64,000 nt of DNA from UBA7803 sp036381275 (lineage in GTDB: Bacteria; Pseudomonadota; Gammaproteobacteria; Pseudomonadales; Azotimanducaceae). A model generated the notes under the pieces. It was not told the origin of the DNA. It saw only the letters and a list, made by a program, of their open reading frames with translations, and did no database searches. Positions 1-8,718 of this stretch are shown here, piece after piece. Each line of letters opens with the position of its first letter. The stretch's first letter is position 1. The position numbers and the translations under genes were made by a program. Location: positions 1-64,000 of the forward strand of contig DASVDC010000017.1 of the NCBI GenBank assembly GCA_036381275.1, written 5' to 3'.

Positions 1-855
1 GGCGTTGCCACGGGCGAGCTCGGCCATCACCAGGATGTCCGCCAGGTTGTGCTTCACCGCCTGGTAGGAGGCGAGCTGGCGGCCGAAGATGTAGCGCTGC
101 ATCGTGTAGTCGCGCGCCATGTACAGCGCCGATTCGGTGCCGCCGAGCTGCTCGAACGCTTCGTATACCGCGAGCCGGTCGAACAGCTCGTCCAACGCGC
201 CGGCGGCGGGCGCACCATCGAGCACCTCGCAGCGCGCCCCGTCGAACGCGACGTCGGCGTGATGACGGAGCTGGTCGAAACCGTCGAGCGGCGTGCGGGT
301 GACGCCCCGCTGGTTCAGCTCCAGCACCGCGAGCGCCGGCCCCTGGTCCGAGCGCGCCAGCACCACGCAGAGATCGGCGATTCCCGCATCCGGCACGGGC
401 CACTTGCGGCCGCGGAGCCGCCCGCCGGCGATCGTGGCCGCGCAGGGCGCGCCCGGTCCGCCGTTGCCTTCCGCCCAGGCGAACGTGGCCACCGTCTCGC
501 CGCTCGCGATTCCCGGCAGCCAGCGCGCCTTCTGCGCATCGCTCCCGGCGAGCGCGAGCGCTTCCGCGGCCATGCAGACGGACGAGAAGAACGGCACCGG
601 CGCGACCGCACGGCCGAGCTCCTCGCAGATCACCGCGAGCTCCATCGCGCCGAGGCCGACGCCGCCGTAGCTCTCCGGGATCGCCGCGCCGAGCAGCCCG
701 AGGCCGGCCATCTCGCGCCAGAGGTTCGGATTCCACGGCTCGCCGTTGGTGATCAGGGTGCGCAGCGACTCCGGCGTCGCCTGCTTCTGCAGCAGATCCC
801 GCACCTGGTCGCGCAGCAGCCCCTGTTCCTCGGTCAGCACGAATTGCACGGCCAC
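1..855 (-). CDS. acyl-CoA dehydrogenase, C-terminus cut by window edge
   Basis: Flavin-dependent alpha,beta-desaturation of an acyl-CoA, a first step of beta-oxidation-like degradation in the cytoplasm. The reading frame gives a typical N-terminal ACAD domain beginning VAVQFVLTEEQGLLRDQV, followed by 'LGLLGAAIPESYGGVGLG' and the middle beta-domain. The last visible residues (LADILVMAELARGNA) lie in the C-terminal helical domain, so about 90-100 residues are off the window. The start is GTG at 855 or, more likely, GTG at 849, which has GGGGG eight bases upstream. A good promoter (889-917) lies in front, so the gene probably forms its own transcription unit despite facing the same way as its upstream neighbour. 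The substrate is unknown. Confidence 0.9.
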   Translation of the reverse strand, partial: MAVQFVLTEEQGLLRDQVRDLLQKQATPESLRTLITNGEPWNPNLWREMAGLGLLGAAIPESYGGVGLGAMELAVICEELGRAVAPVPFFSSVCMAAEALALAGSDAQKARWLPGIASGETVATFAWAEGNGGPGAPCAATIAGGRLRGRKWPVPDAGIADLCVVLARSDQGPALAVLELNQRGVTRTPLDGFDQLRHHADVAFDGARCEVLDGAPAAGALDELFDRLAVYEAFEQLGGTESALYMARDYTMQRYIFGRQLASYQAVKHNLADILVMAELARGNA

Positions 856-888
856 GTCCCCCGGAACATCGGATGAAGTTCGTTAAAA

Positions 889-917
889 AATATAAAGGAT
901 TTGGCCGGTCATGCGAA
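889..917 (-). promoter_or_regulatory. sigma70-type promoter for the left-edge acyl-CoA dehydrogenase
   Basis: Read on the minus strand: TTCGCA (912-917), 17-base spacer, TATATT (889-894), in an AT-rich patch that is rare here. Transcription would start near 882, about 27-33 bases before the GTG start codons. The -35 box overlaps the 3' end of the upstream kinase gene. Confidence 0.5.
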
Positions 918-1445
918 GGTCCGGGCGGTCAGCCGGGCGATCACCGCCTGCGCGCATTCCGCGACGGAGCGGTGTGCCGTGTCGATGATCAGTCGGTCCG
1001 TCGTCCAGGCGTGGTACTCGCGCCGTTGCACCTCGTCCCAGGTCGGGAGCGCGAGGCCCGGAACCTCCGTCGCCCGGGATTCGACCCGGCGCCGGTGCTC
1101 CGCCACGTCGCTGCAGACGACCTCGACGTTCAGCGGCTCGGCGCCGGCCTCCCGGGCCACCGCGTTCCATTCGTTCCGGGTCAGCTCGATCGGATTGCAG
1201 GAGTCGGCGATCACGCTCGAGCCGAGGCGGAGGTTGTCGGCGGCGATCCGGTACGCGAGCCGGTAGCCCTCGCCCTGGACGTCGACACCGCACAGGTCCC
1301 GCAGCGCCTGCTCGATCGTGTCGATCCGCAGGTACGGAATCCGCAGCGTATGCGCGACGGCCTTCGCTACCGTCGACTTCCCCGACCCCGGAAGGCCCGA
1401 GAAGATCACCAGCGTGGGGCGGCGGGCTGTGTCGTAGCTTGTCAT
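909..1445 (-). CDS. P-loop NTPase / small-molecule kinase-like protein (AAA_33 type)
   Basis: A 178-residue protein with a Walker A motif GLPGSGKST at residues 17-25 and the layout of small zeta-toxin/gluconate-kinase-like P-loop kinases (AAA_33). It has RIDTIEQALRD after the first helix and a late arginine-rich lid (RRRVESRATEVPG). It probably phosphorylates a small metabolite or RNA end, but the substrate cannot be read from sequence. The ATG at 1445 overlaps the stop of the upstream LysR remnant (ATGA, four bases). The kinase therefore once sat in an operon behind that regulator and may now be poorly expressed, since the regulator's 5' end and promoter are lost. Confidence 0.75.
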   Translation of the reverse strand: MTSYDTARRPTLVIFSGLPGSGKSTVAKAVAHTLRIPYLRIDTIEQALRDLCGVDVQGEGYRLAYRIAADNLRLGSSVIADSCNPIELTRNEWNAVAREAGAEPLNVEVVCSDVAEHRRRVESRATEVPGLALPTWDEVQRREYHAWTTDRLIIDTAHRSVAECAQAVIARLTARTFA

Positions 1446-1957
1446 GCGTTCCCTGTCTGGCTGCCGTCGGCGACCTGCGAGACCTCCTGGAGCAACCATC
1501 GCACGCCGGGATCCGGATTCTGCCGGTGAACGGCCGACACGGTGAAGACGTAGGGTTCGAACGGCGGCTCGAATACCCGCAGGCCGAGCAGACGAGCATA
1601 GCGCTCCGCGATGCGCCGGTGACAGGTCGCGAGCAGATCCGTTTCCGGCACCAGCGCCAGCGCGGTCAGCCAATCGTCGACGATCACGCCGGACGGCATG
1701 CTGGGGTACGTCATCGACTCCCGCACCGTGATCTCGCTTGGTGCGCTGGCCAGGACGTGGCTCTCCCGGGCGTAGGCCGCGTGGCTGACCCTTGTCTTGA
1801 TCCGGGGATGCCCGCGACGGGCCACCACGCAGAACACGTCGTGGTACAGCGGCGTGCGCGTCAGCCCTGGCGGAGTGGGACCCTCGAATCGGCCGAGCGC
1901 GAGGTCCAGATGGCCGTGCCTGAGCCCTTCGAGGCGGAGCGGTATCCGGGCAAGCTG
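1442..1957 (-). pseudogene. LysR-family regulator remnant (C-terminal half only)
   Basis: About 170 residues match the effector-binding domain of a LysR-type regulator. It starts at LEGLRHGHLDLALGRFEG and ends with VHRQNPDPGVRWLLQEV, the usual tail of the NahR/PcpR-like branch. The N-terminal winged-helix DNA-binding domain and the first part of the effector domain are missing. Upstream of about 1957 the frame stays open but codes low-quality sequence opposite the acyltransferase fragment. The stop overlaps the ATG of the kinase gene. It is non-functional as a regulator unless the fragment has been co-opted. Confidence 0.75.
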
Positions 1958-2705
1958 CTTCCTACGTGGGACCACCAGCGGTTTCTGGTCTACATCCTGG
2001 CGTACTCGATGGCGCTGGCGCTCGTGGTCCGGAGCCCGCGCTTCAGATCGGGCCGTCTGTGGTCCGGCAGCACGCCGACCCCGGTGCTGCTGGTCGTGCC
2101 GGCGTTGTGGCTCGGTCTCACCAATTGGCTGGTCGGCGAAATCCGTCCGGAAACCCACGCGTTCGTCGACGACTGGGCGGCGCACCTGCGCTGGATCGGC
2201 ATGTTCGGCGCCGGCGTCGCGGCGGCCGGCTGCGACGAATTCTGGCGCTGGCTCGGTGCGAGACGCCGGCGGTTGCGTTGCTGCTCGCGGGCAACTCGGG
2301 TGCAGCTTCGCCTGGCGGTTGGGCTGGATCGGTCCGCTGTGGGACGGCCCCGTGTACGCGCTGACCCGCGCGCTCTACGCCTGGGCGGCCATCCTGGCGC
2401 TCGGCGGCTATTCAGCGGCGTATCTGAACCGGCCTTCGGCGTCGCTGACGTACCTCACGGACGCGGTGCTGCCGGTCTACGTGCTGCACCAGCCCGTCCT
2501 GTTGATCGCCGCGTACTTCGTCTTTCCACAGGCGCTTCCGGTGGCCGTGGAGGCCGCCTTGCTGGCGCTGATCACCGCCCTGGGGTGTCTGGCACTCTAC
2601 GAGGTGTTCATCCGACGGTTGCGGATTGCCCGGTTCCTGTTCGGGCTGAAGCCGCGGGCACGATCATCTCGCCCTGATCTGTCGCAGTTGAACGAAGTCG
2701 GCTAG
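1957..2705 (+). pseudogene. acyltransferase-3 / OpgC-like membrane protein, 5'-truncated and frameshifted
   Basis: The frame from about 1957 to 2270 encodes LPTWDHQRFLVYILAYSMA, LLVVPALWLGLTNWLVGE and HLRWIGMFGAGVAAAGC, typical membrane segments of the acyltransferase-3 family. The match then continues in another frame from about 2310 (WRLGWIGPLWDGPVYALTRAL, then VLPVYVLHQPVLLIAAYFVF) to the stop at 2705. The YVLHQP motif is characteristic of the C-terminal part of these proteins. The N-terminal half, with the family's catalytic His, is absent, and at least one frameshift lies between 2265 and 2320. Its last 42 bases overlap the convergent hydrolase gene. Confidence 0.75.
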
Positions 2706-3368
2706 CTGAGATGCGACACCGGCCGGGTCGTTGATCAGCTCCAGATGCGAAGCCGGCCGGTGAACGACGTCGAATCCCGCATCGCGGGCCCGTTGCGCAT
2801 CGTGCCGGTACGGCTCCGTCCACTGCAGGTAGAGGCCCGGCATTGCGACCGACCAACCGGGGCGAATCGGCGCGCGCGCCGAGTAGAGCTCGATGGGGAC
2901 GTCCCGGGCCAGCGCCTCGAACGCTGCACGCAACGCAGAGCTCGTGATTCCGTTCCCGAGCTTGTGAACGAAGCTCGCCGGCAGCCGCCCCCGGTGGCGC
3001 CGCGCGAGGGATTCCCACTCCGCCGCCGTGGCCGGATCATCGAAGAAGTCGAATCTCGATCCGGGCCGGTGCGGGAAGATCGCGTCCAGCATGACGTGCG
3101 CGGCGGCTCCGGCCGGATCGATCAGTCCCGAAAGCAGCCCGGCGCCGCTGTGAGTGACGACCACGGCCTTCCGGCGGCCATGGTAGCGGAGGGCCCGTTC
3201 GACCTGCGCAGCCTGTCGACGATTCAGGTCGCCGTGGCCGGGCGTGCTGTCGAGCTCGGGTACGACCGTTTCGAAACCGAGTTGCTCGAGGACCTCGGCC
3301 AGCGGGGCCATCGTCACGCTGGGCACGAGCGGGCTGTGGACGAGTACAAAGCGTGGACGGTTCGTCAT
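2664..3368 (-). CDS. alpha/beta hydrolase
   Basis: A 234-residue alpha/beta-hydrolase-fold protein with no signal peptide. The nucleophile elbow is HSGAG with Ser74 in VVVTHSGAGLLSGL, and the likely catalytic His is H208 in PASHLELINDP. The N-terminal strand FVLVHSPLVPS is where the oxyanion-hole loop of the family sits. The ATG at 3368 is preferred to the GTG-like upstream extension because GGGGGA lies six bases before it. The gene is 38 bases downstream of an acyl-CoA ligase on the same strand and could act as a thioesterase or esterase in the same catabolic unit. That role is inferred from position only. Confidence 0.8.
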   Translation of the reverse strand: MTNRPRFVLVHSPLVPSVTMAPLAEVLEQLGFETVVPELDSTPGHGDLNRRQAAQVERALRYHGRRKAVVVTHSGAGLLSGLIDPAGAAAHVMLDAIFPHRPGSRFDFFDDPATAAEWESLARRHRGRLPASFVHKLGNGITSSALRAAFEALARDVPIELYSARAPIRPGWSVAMPGLYLQWTEPYRHDAQRARDAGFDVVHRPASHLELINDPAGVASQLADFVQLRQIRAR

Positions 3369-3406
3369 CAGCGGTCCCCCCGTCTGCGGCACCTCGTGGA
3401 CTCACG

Positions 3407-5095
3407 TCAGCCGGCCGACAGCATCTCCCTCAGCCGCGGCTTGTGGATCTTCCCGGTGGCCGTGCGCGGAACCTCCGCGTCGGCGACCACGACGATCCGC
3501 TTCGGCACCTTGAAGGACGACAGCTCCGACTTCAGCTCGGTGATGAGCTGCTCTTCGTCGATGCGGGCGCCCTCGTGCAGGATCACCGCGGCGACGAGCT
3601 CGGTGCGGCGGTCCTTGTCGATCCCGACCACCGCGCTCTCGCGGATGGCCTCGCGGGCGTTCAGCAGCATTTCCACTTCCAGCGGGGCGACGTTCGCGCC
3701 GCTGATCTTGATCATTTCGGAGAGCCGGGTGACGAAGGTCACCCAGCCGTCCTCGTCCACCGAGCACATGTCGCCGGTGGGGTAGAGGAGCTCGCCGACG
3801 AACGTCTCGTGGCGCTCCTTCTTGTAGAGCCCGGCCATCAGCGAGTAGCCGCCGACCAGCAGCTCGCCGGGCTGATCGGGCGGCAGCGGCTCCCGCGTCT
3901 CGGGATCCACGATGCGCACGAACGCGCCGGGCGCGGGCTTGCCGTTCGCGCCGATCTTCTCCTCCGGGATGCGCTCGGGTGCCGGCAGCGACGCGTACGC
4001 GCTGGTGGTCTCGGTCATGCCGTAGATGCTCGGCATCCGGTGCCGGGTGCGCTCGGCCTCCACCGCTGGGAACAGCGCTTCGAGGCGCCGGCAGACGAAG
4101 CGGGGCACGTCGCCGCGACGTTCCACGACGCCGGCGTAGTCGGTGACGAGCTGCACCACGGACAGCGGACGGTCGCCCGCCCGCGCGAGCTTGTCGATTG
4201 CGGCGAACACCGGCGCGCTGCCCGTCACGAAGTCGGCGCGCTCGCGTTCCATCAGCTCGAGGTAGGTGGCCGGATCCGGGCCGTCCGGCACGATCAGACA
4301 GAAGCCGCCGTGCAACGCGTAGAACAGCGACGCCGACAGCCCCGCGATCCAGAAGAACGGCCGCGACGACACGACCCGCTCGCCCGCCTTCGGCAGCCCG
4401 TAGACGGTGGCCATCTGGAACGAGTGCCGGATGCTGTTGCCGTGGGTGTGCACCACGCCCTTGGGATCCGCGGTGCTGCCGGAGGTGTAGATCATGAACG
4501 CCGGGTCCGCCGGCGTGACCGCTTCCTCCATCGCTGCGATCAGCGCATCGGTCACCGGCGATGCCTCGGCGGCGGCGTCGAGCGCGGCCGGCGCCGGACG
4601 CGACCACGCCGGTGCCGCATCGCCCCAGACGTAGACGCGTCGCAGGTGCGGCGCTTCGGTCAGATACAGTGCTTCACCTCGCCGGGAAGTGAGCTCGGGA
4701 AGTGCCTGCTCGAGGCGCGCGAGGTAGTCGTGCCCGAGGTAGCGCGGCGCGACGATCAGCGTGTCGAGATCGGCGTGGCGCAGCACCCACTTGAGCTCGC
4801 GCGCCTGGTACAGCGTGCTCATCGGCAGCACCACCGCGCCGATTCGGGCGGCGGCCATGAACGCCACGGCGAACCCTGGCCCGTTCGGCAGCAGCACACC
4901 GACGTGGCTGCCCTTGCCGACGCCGCTCGCAACCAGACCGCGCGCCAGATCGCGCGAACGACGTTCGAGCGCCGCGAACGTGAGCCGCTCCTCGCCCCGC
5001 ACCAGCAGCTCCCCGTCGCCGTGGCGGCTCGCCGCCGCCTTCAGCATGCTCGGGATGGTCGGCGGATACGGCGGCAGGGCCGGCGTCTCGGGCAT
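3407..5095 (-). CDS. AMP-forming acyl-CoA ligase (ANL family)
   Basis: This 562-residue enzyme activates a carboxylic acid with ATP to an acyl-adenylate and then forms the CoA thioester. The P-loop-like motif YTSGSTADPKG is at 203-213, the adenylate-binding YGMTETTS follows, and the C-terminal catalytic lysine is K549 in TATGKIHKP. The start at 5095 (MPETPALPPYPP) fits the family, since the open frame above it runs into the next gene. It ends a three-gene operon with two acyl-CoA dehydrogenases (gap 17 bases), so it should supply their CoA substrate. Sequence resembles benzoate-CoA or cyclohexane-carboxylate ligases as much as fatty-acid ligases, so the substrate is open. Confidence 0.9.
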   Translation of the reverse strand: MPETPALPPYPPTIPSMLKAAASRHGDGELLVRGEERLTFAALERRSRDLARGLVASGVGKGSHVGVLLPNGPGFAVAFMAAARIGAVVLPMSTLYQARELKWVLRHADLDTLIVAPRYLGHDYLARLEQALPELTSRRGEALYLTEAPHLRRVYVWGDAAPAWSRPAPAALDAAAEASPVTDALIAAMEEAVTPADPAFMIYTSGSTADPKGVVHTHGNSIRHSFQMATVYGLPKAGERVVSSRPFFWIAGLSASLFYALHGGFCLIVPDGPDPATYLELMERERADFVTGSAPVFAAIDKLARAGDRPLSVVQLVTDYAGVVERRGDVPRFVCRRLEALFPAVEAERTRHRMPSIYGMTETTSAYASLPAPERIPEEKIGANGKPAPGAFVRIVDPETREPLPPDQPGELLVGGYSLMAGLYKKERHETFVGELLYPTGDMCSVDEDGWVTFVTRLSEMIKISGANVAPLEVEMLLNAREAIRESAVVGIDKDRRTELVAAVILHEGARIDEEQLITELKSELSSFKVPKRIVVVADAEVPRTATGKIHKPRLREMLSAG

Positions 5096-5112
5096 CGCGG
5101 CCGGTCCCTGCG

Positions 5113-6249
5113 TCAGAAGCCGAGCAGCTCGGCGTAGCGGTTGCGGTGGAACGTCTGGTTGCCGAACAGCGCCTCCGCGGCGCGCGCGCGCTTCAGGTAG
5201 AAGCCGGCGTCGAACTCGTCGGTCATGCCGATGCCGCCGTGAATCTGGATCAGCTCGTTGGAGACGAGATGCAGCAGCTCGCCGCCCTTGTACTTCGCGA
5301 GCGAGCACATCTCCGCGATGTTGTCGGCGCGGTTGTCGATGGCCTGCAGCGCGGCTTCCACGCAGGAGCGGGTGAGCTCGAGCTTGGTGTACATCGCGGC
5401 GGCACGGTGACCGAGCGCCTGGAACGAGCCGATCACCTGGCCGAACTGCTTGCGCGTCTTCAGGTAATCGAGGGTCATCTCGAACGCCTGCGCGGCGGTG
5501 CCGAGCATCTCGGCGGCGAGCCCGGCGCGGGCGCGGTCGAGGGTCGCGTCGAGCACGGCGAAACCGCGATCCACCTCGCCGAGCACCGCATCGGCGCCGA
5601 CCTCGACGGCGTCGAAGTCGATGTTGGCGTAGCCGCGACTGTCGGCGGTCCTGAGCTTGCGGCGCGTGACGCCGCGGGCGTTCGCGTCCACCAGGAACAG
5701 CGTGATGCCGTCGCGCTCACCCGGCGAGCCGCTGGTGCGCGCGGCCACCACCAGTGCCGTCGCCGCGCCGCCTTCGGCGACGAACGTCTTGCGGCCGGTC
5801 AGCCTGAAGCCGTTGCCCGAGCGCTCGGCCTTCAGCGCGACCGCGCTCGGCGCGTGCTTCGGCCCTTCGTCCACCGCGAGCGCCAGGATCGCGCTGCCGT
5901 CGACCACCTTCGGCAGCCAGGCGCGCTGCTGCGCTTCGCTGCCGCCGAGCAGCAGCGCGCTCGCGCCCGCGAGCGCGGAGGCGAGCAATGGCGATGCGGT
6001 GAGCTGCCGGCCGGTTTCTTCGAGCACCAGGCCGAAGGTCAGGTAGCCGAGATCGGAGCCGCCGAGCGCTTCCGGAATCAGGATGCCCGTCCAGCCCATC
6101 TCGACCATGCCTTGCCAGGTCGCCGGCTCGAAGCCGACGTCGATGCCGCTGTCGCGCATCTCGCGGAACTTCTTCACCGGCGCCACTTCGCTGACCCAGG
6201 ATCTGGCCTGGTCTTTCAGCAGGGATTGTTCTTCGGTCAGTACGGCCAT
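5113..6249 (-). CDS. acyl-CoA dehydrogenase, partner subunit candidate 1
   Basis: A complete 378-residue ACAD beginning MAVLTEEQSLLKDQARSWV. It has the N-terminal helical domain, the middle beta-barrel (RLTGRKTFVAEGGAAT) and a C-terminal domain ending IQIHGGIGMTDEFDAGFYLKRA-like. This short class is often found beside a second ACAD of about 400 residues, forming alpha2beta2 enzymes in steroid or branched acyl-CoA degradation. The gene lies 19 bases downstream of such a partner and 17 bases upstream of an acyl-CoA ligase. Heteromer formation is inferred from size and adjacency. Confidence 0.92.
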   Translation of the reverse strand: MAVLTEEQSLLKDQARSWVSEVAPVKKFREMRDSGIDVGFEPATWQGMVEMGWTGILIPEALGGSDLGYLTFGLVLEETGRQLTASPLLASALAGASALLLGGSEAQQRAWLPKVVDGSAILALAVDEGPKHAPSAVALKAERSGNGFRLTGRKTFVAEGGAATALVVAARTSGSPGERDGITLFLVDANARGVTRRKLRTADSRGYANIDFDAVEVGADAVLGEVDRGFAVLDATLDRARAGLAAEMLGTAAQAFEMTLDYLKTRKQFGQVIGSFQALGHRAAAMYTKLELTRSCVEAALQAIDNRADNIAEMCSLAKYKGGELLHLVSNELIQIHGGIGMTDEFDAGFYLKRARAAEALFGNQTFHRNRYAELLGF

Positions 6250-6268
6250 GCGATATCGCTCCTGCGGG

Positions 6269-7489
6269 TCAGCCTTTCTGGGTGGTCTCGGGCAGGCCGA
6301 GAATGTTCTTGGCGATGATGTTGTTCTGGATCTCGAACGATCCGCCGTAGATCGACATGGCCTTGCCGAACAGCCAGCTGCGCACCGCGGCGAGCTCTTC
6401 GGGCTCGAAATCGTGACCTTCCCAGCCGAGTCCTTGGTAGCCCATCAGCTCGAGCGTCAGCTCCGAGCGCGCCTGCGCGACGCTGGTCGCCGAGTTCTTC
6501 AGGATCGACGCCGCGGCGCTGACCTCCGGATTACCGCGCGCTTCCGCCGCGACGCGGGCGAGGGTCAGGTTGTGCGCCTTCGCATCCATCAGGTGGCCGG
6601 CGAGCCGCGTACGCAGGTCGGAATCGGCGAGGCGCCCGTCGGCGTCGGTGCCGACGTAGCGCTTCGCCATGTCCTGCAGCGATTCGCCGCGCCCGCCGGC
6701 GAACGGGCTCGCTCCGGTCTGGCTCGCCCGCTCGTGCTGCAAGAGCCGCTTGCCGACGGTCCAGCCCTGGTTCAGCGGGCCGAGCAGGTCGTCCTTCTCG
6801 GCGCGGGCGTTGGTGAAGAACGTCTCGCAGAACGGCGAGGCGCCGGAGATCAGCTTGATCGGCCGCGTCTCGACCCCGGGCTGGTGCATCGTCAGCATCA
6901 GGAAGCTGATGCCGTCGCGCTTCGGCGCGGAGGGATCGGTGCGCACCAGCACACCGCACCAGTCGGAGATGTCGGCGCCGGAGGTCCAGATCTTCTGGCC
7001 GTTGATCACCCAGTGATCACCCGCGTCTTCGGCGCGGGTGGAGAGCGAAGCCAGGTCCGAACCCGCGTTCGGCTCGGAGTAGCCGAGGCACCAGCGCACT
7101 TCGCCGCGGCAGATCGGCGGAATGTGGCGCTGTTTCTGCGCCTCGGTGCCGTACTCGAGGATGGTCGGCCCGACCATCGTCACGCCCATTCCGGCCCGGG
7201 ACGGGATCGGATTGAACGCGCCGACCTTCTGCATTTCTTCCTGCAGCACCCGGGCCTGGAGCGCGCTGAGACCGCCGCCGCCGTATTCGGCCGGCCAGGT
7301 GGGGGTGCCCCAGCCCTTCGCGCCGAGTCGCTGGATCCAGGTGCGCGCATCGCCCGAGAGCGCCGTGCCGCCTTCGACCGCGACGAACTCGGCCGCCCGC
7401 CCGGCCAGTGACTTCGGAAAGTTTTCCGCGAGCCAATTGCGCGCTTCGGTGCGAAACGCTTCCAGATCCTCTTGCGCCATCGGTTTCAC
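6269..7489 (-). CDS. acyl-CoA dehydrogenase, partner subunit candidate 2
   Basis: A complete 406-residue ACAD and first gene of the operon running down to 3407. Visible features are the N-terminal domain with WPAEYGGGGLS, the substrate/FAD loop LGYSEPNAGSDLASL, the middle domain VINGQKIWTSGAD and the C-terminal YGGSFEIQNNIIAKNILGLP that contacts FAD across the dimer. It has more of the classical FAD-binding signatures than its short partner. The 195 bases upstream contain an AT-rich stretch (GATATAG, GTTATACAAG on the minus strand) probably holding the operon promoter, and a REP pair further up. Confidence 0.92.
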   Translation of the reverse strand: MKPMAQEDLEAFRTEARNWLAENFPKSLAGRAAEFVAVEGGTALSGDARTWIQRLGAKGWGTPTWPAEYGGGGLSALQARVLQEEMQKVGAFNPIPSRAGMGVTMVGPTILEYGTEAQKQRHIPPICRGEVRWCLGYSEPNAGSDLASLSTRAEDAGDHWVINGQKIWTSGADISDWCGVLVRTDPSAPKRDGISFLMLTMHQPGVETRPIKLISGASPFCETFFTNARAEKDDLLGPLNQGWTVGKRLLQHERASQTGASPFAGGRGESLQDMAKRYVGTDADGRLADSDLRTRLAGHLMDAKAHNLTLARVAAEARGNPEVSAAASILKNSATSVAQARSELTLELMGYQGLGWEGHDFEPEELAAVRSWLFGKAMSIYGGSFEIQNNIIAKNILGLPETTQKG

Positions 7490-7605
7490 TCGTGAGGTTG
7501 GACTTGTATAACCAGGTGAACTATATCAGAAGCCGCCGGCGGAGCGGCGGGTCGGTGAGGTCGAACCTTAGCCGGGATCGTCGGCCGCGGGAAGATGAGA
7601 GTATT

Positions 7606-7666
7606 GTGGGAGCGGCCTCCGGCCGCGAACGAACGGCCCGGATTCGCGGCCGGAGGCCGCTCCCAC
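7606..7666. repeat. REP element pair (BIME-like), copy 1
   Basis: The left arm (7606-7628) begins GTGGGAGCGGCCTCC and continues GGCCGCGA. The right arm (7644-7666) is its exact 23-base reverse complement, separated by 15 bases. Each arm also contains its own small stem (GCGGCC...GGCCGC). It sits between a divergent gene pair, just before the crotonase gene at 7685. The GTGG head and internal hairpin match the layout of RAYT-mobilised REPs. Confidence 0.9.
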
Positions 7667-7684
7667 AGACGAACGGGTCCCAGC

Positions 7685-8704
7685 GTGAAAGATCGTCAAC
7701 GAGAACCCGCGTTCGGCACGGATTCCGTGTCCGTCCATTCCGCGGCCGAGCTGCTCGCCCTCGCCGCGGATCCCGGCTGGGCGGATGGCGCCGACGCGGA
7801 GCTGCTCGCGGTGCGGCTCGACGGCGCGGCCGATCTCACCGACGCGGATCGGGCGCGGCTCGGCCGATGGCTCGGCGAGCTGCCGGTGCCGGTGATCGGC
7901 ATCGGCGACGCCGGTCCGCTGCACGACGCGGTGGACGTCGTCGTCGCGACGACGGACGAGCTCGAACGGTTGGTCGGCCGGATCCGCGAGAATCCGCGGG
8001 CCGCGGCGGTGCTCGTCCAGGTGCTTCGCAGCACCGCGCGGGCGACGATCATGGACGGCCTGGTGCTCGAGTCGCTGGCGTACGGCGCGCTGCAGGCGAG
8101 CGGTGAATTCCAGCGCTGGCTCGAGAAGCGCGGCGCGGCGTCGCCGGCGGAGCCGGACCGGCCGGTGCTGCGCATGGAGCGCCGCGGTGAGCGCCTCGAC
8201 ATCACCCTCGACAGCCCGCGCAACCGCAACGCGCTGTCGGCGGCGCTGCGCGATGCGCTGACGGAAGCGTTCACGCTGGTGGCGATGGACGACGGCATCC
8301 GCGAGGTGCACGTGCGCGGCAACGGCCCGTGCTTCAGCGCCGGCGGCGATCTGACCGAGTTCGGCACGAGCCGCGATCCGGCGGCCGCGCACCGGGTGCG
8401 GATGCGGCGGATGCCGGCGCGCTATCTCGCGGCGGCCGCCGACCGCTACCACTTCCACCTGCACGGGGCGTGCATCGGCGCCGGCATCGAGCTGCCGGCG
8501 TTCGCCGGCCGGATCACCGCGACGGCGGATGCGTTCTTCCAGTTGCCGGAGGTCGCGATGGGCCTGATCCCGGGCGCCGGCGGTTGCGTCAGCATCCCGC
8601 GCCGAATCGGCCGCCAGCGCACCGCCTGGCTCGCGCTCAGTAACGAGCGGATCGACGCAGCGAAGGCCCTCGAGTGGGGGCTGATCGATGCGATCGCCCG
8701 GTGA
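7685..8704 (+). CDS. enoyl-CoA hydratase/isomerase family protein with N-terminal extension
   Basis: A 339-residue protein whose residues from about 155 form a crotonase fold: ITLDSPRNRNALSAAL, the oxyanion loop NGPCFSAGGDLTEFG, and HGACIGAGIELPAFAGRITA then PEVAMGLIPGAGGC. The first ~150 residues (AELLALAADPGWADGADAELLAVRLDG...) look like a degenerate half of a second crotonase domain, which is unusual. The start is uncertain. GTG 7685 lies just past the REP pair, GTG 7727 is an alternative, and neither has a clear ribosome site. The frame stays open through the REP, so an automated start there would be false. It leads a plus-strand pair with the hydrolase at 8719. Confidence 0.82.
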   Translation: MKDRQREPAFGTDSVSVHSAAELLALAADPGWADGADAELLAVRLDGAADLTDADRARLGRWLGELPVPVIGIGDAGPLHDAVDVVVATTDELERLVGRIRENPRAAAVLVQVLRSTARATIMDGLVLESLAYGALQASGEFQRWLEKRGAASPAEPDRPVLRMERRGERLDITLDSPRNRNALSAALRDALTEAFTLVAMDDGIREVHVRGNGPCFSAGGDLTEFGTSRDPAAAHRVRMRRMPARYLAAAADRYHFHLHGACIGAGIELPAFAGRITATADAFFQLPEVAMGLIPGAGGCVSIPRRIGRQRTAWLALSNERIDAAKALEWGLIDAIAR

Positions 8705-8718
8705 TCGAAGGAGTGACA

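Noticed and set aside
49..876. Plus-strand frame over the left-edge acyl-CoA dehydrogenase
   Set aside because: The minus strand reads a continuous acyl-CoA dehydrogenase; the plus frame is low-complexity.
3353..5137. 594-codon plus-strand frame opposite the first acyl-CoA ligase
   Set aside because: Same shadow effect: no start signal, no family match, and the opposite strand has intact ligase motifs.
7500..7545. Palindromic operator before the acyl-CoA dehydrogenase operon (TATAACCAGGTGAACTATA)
   Set aside because: Only the outer TATA bases are symmetrical; the inner bases do not pair.
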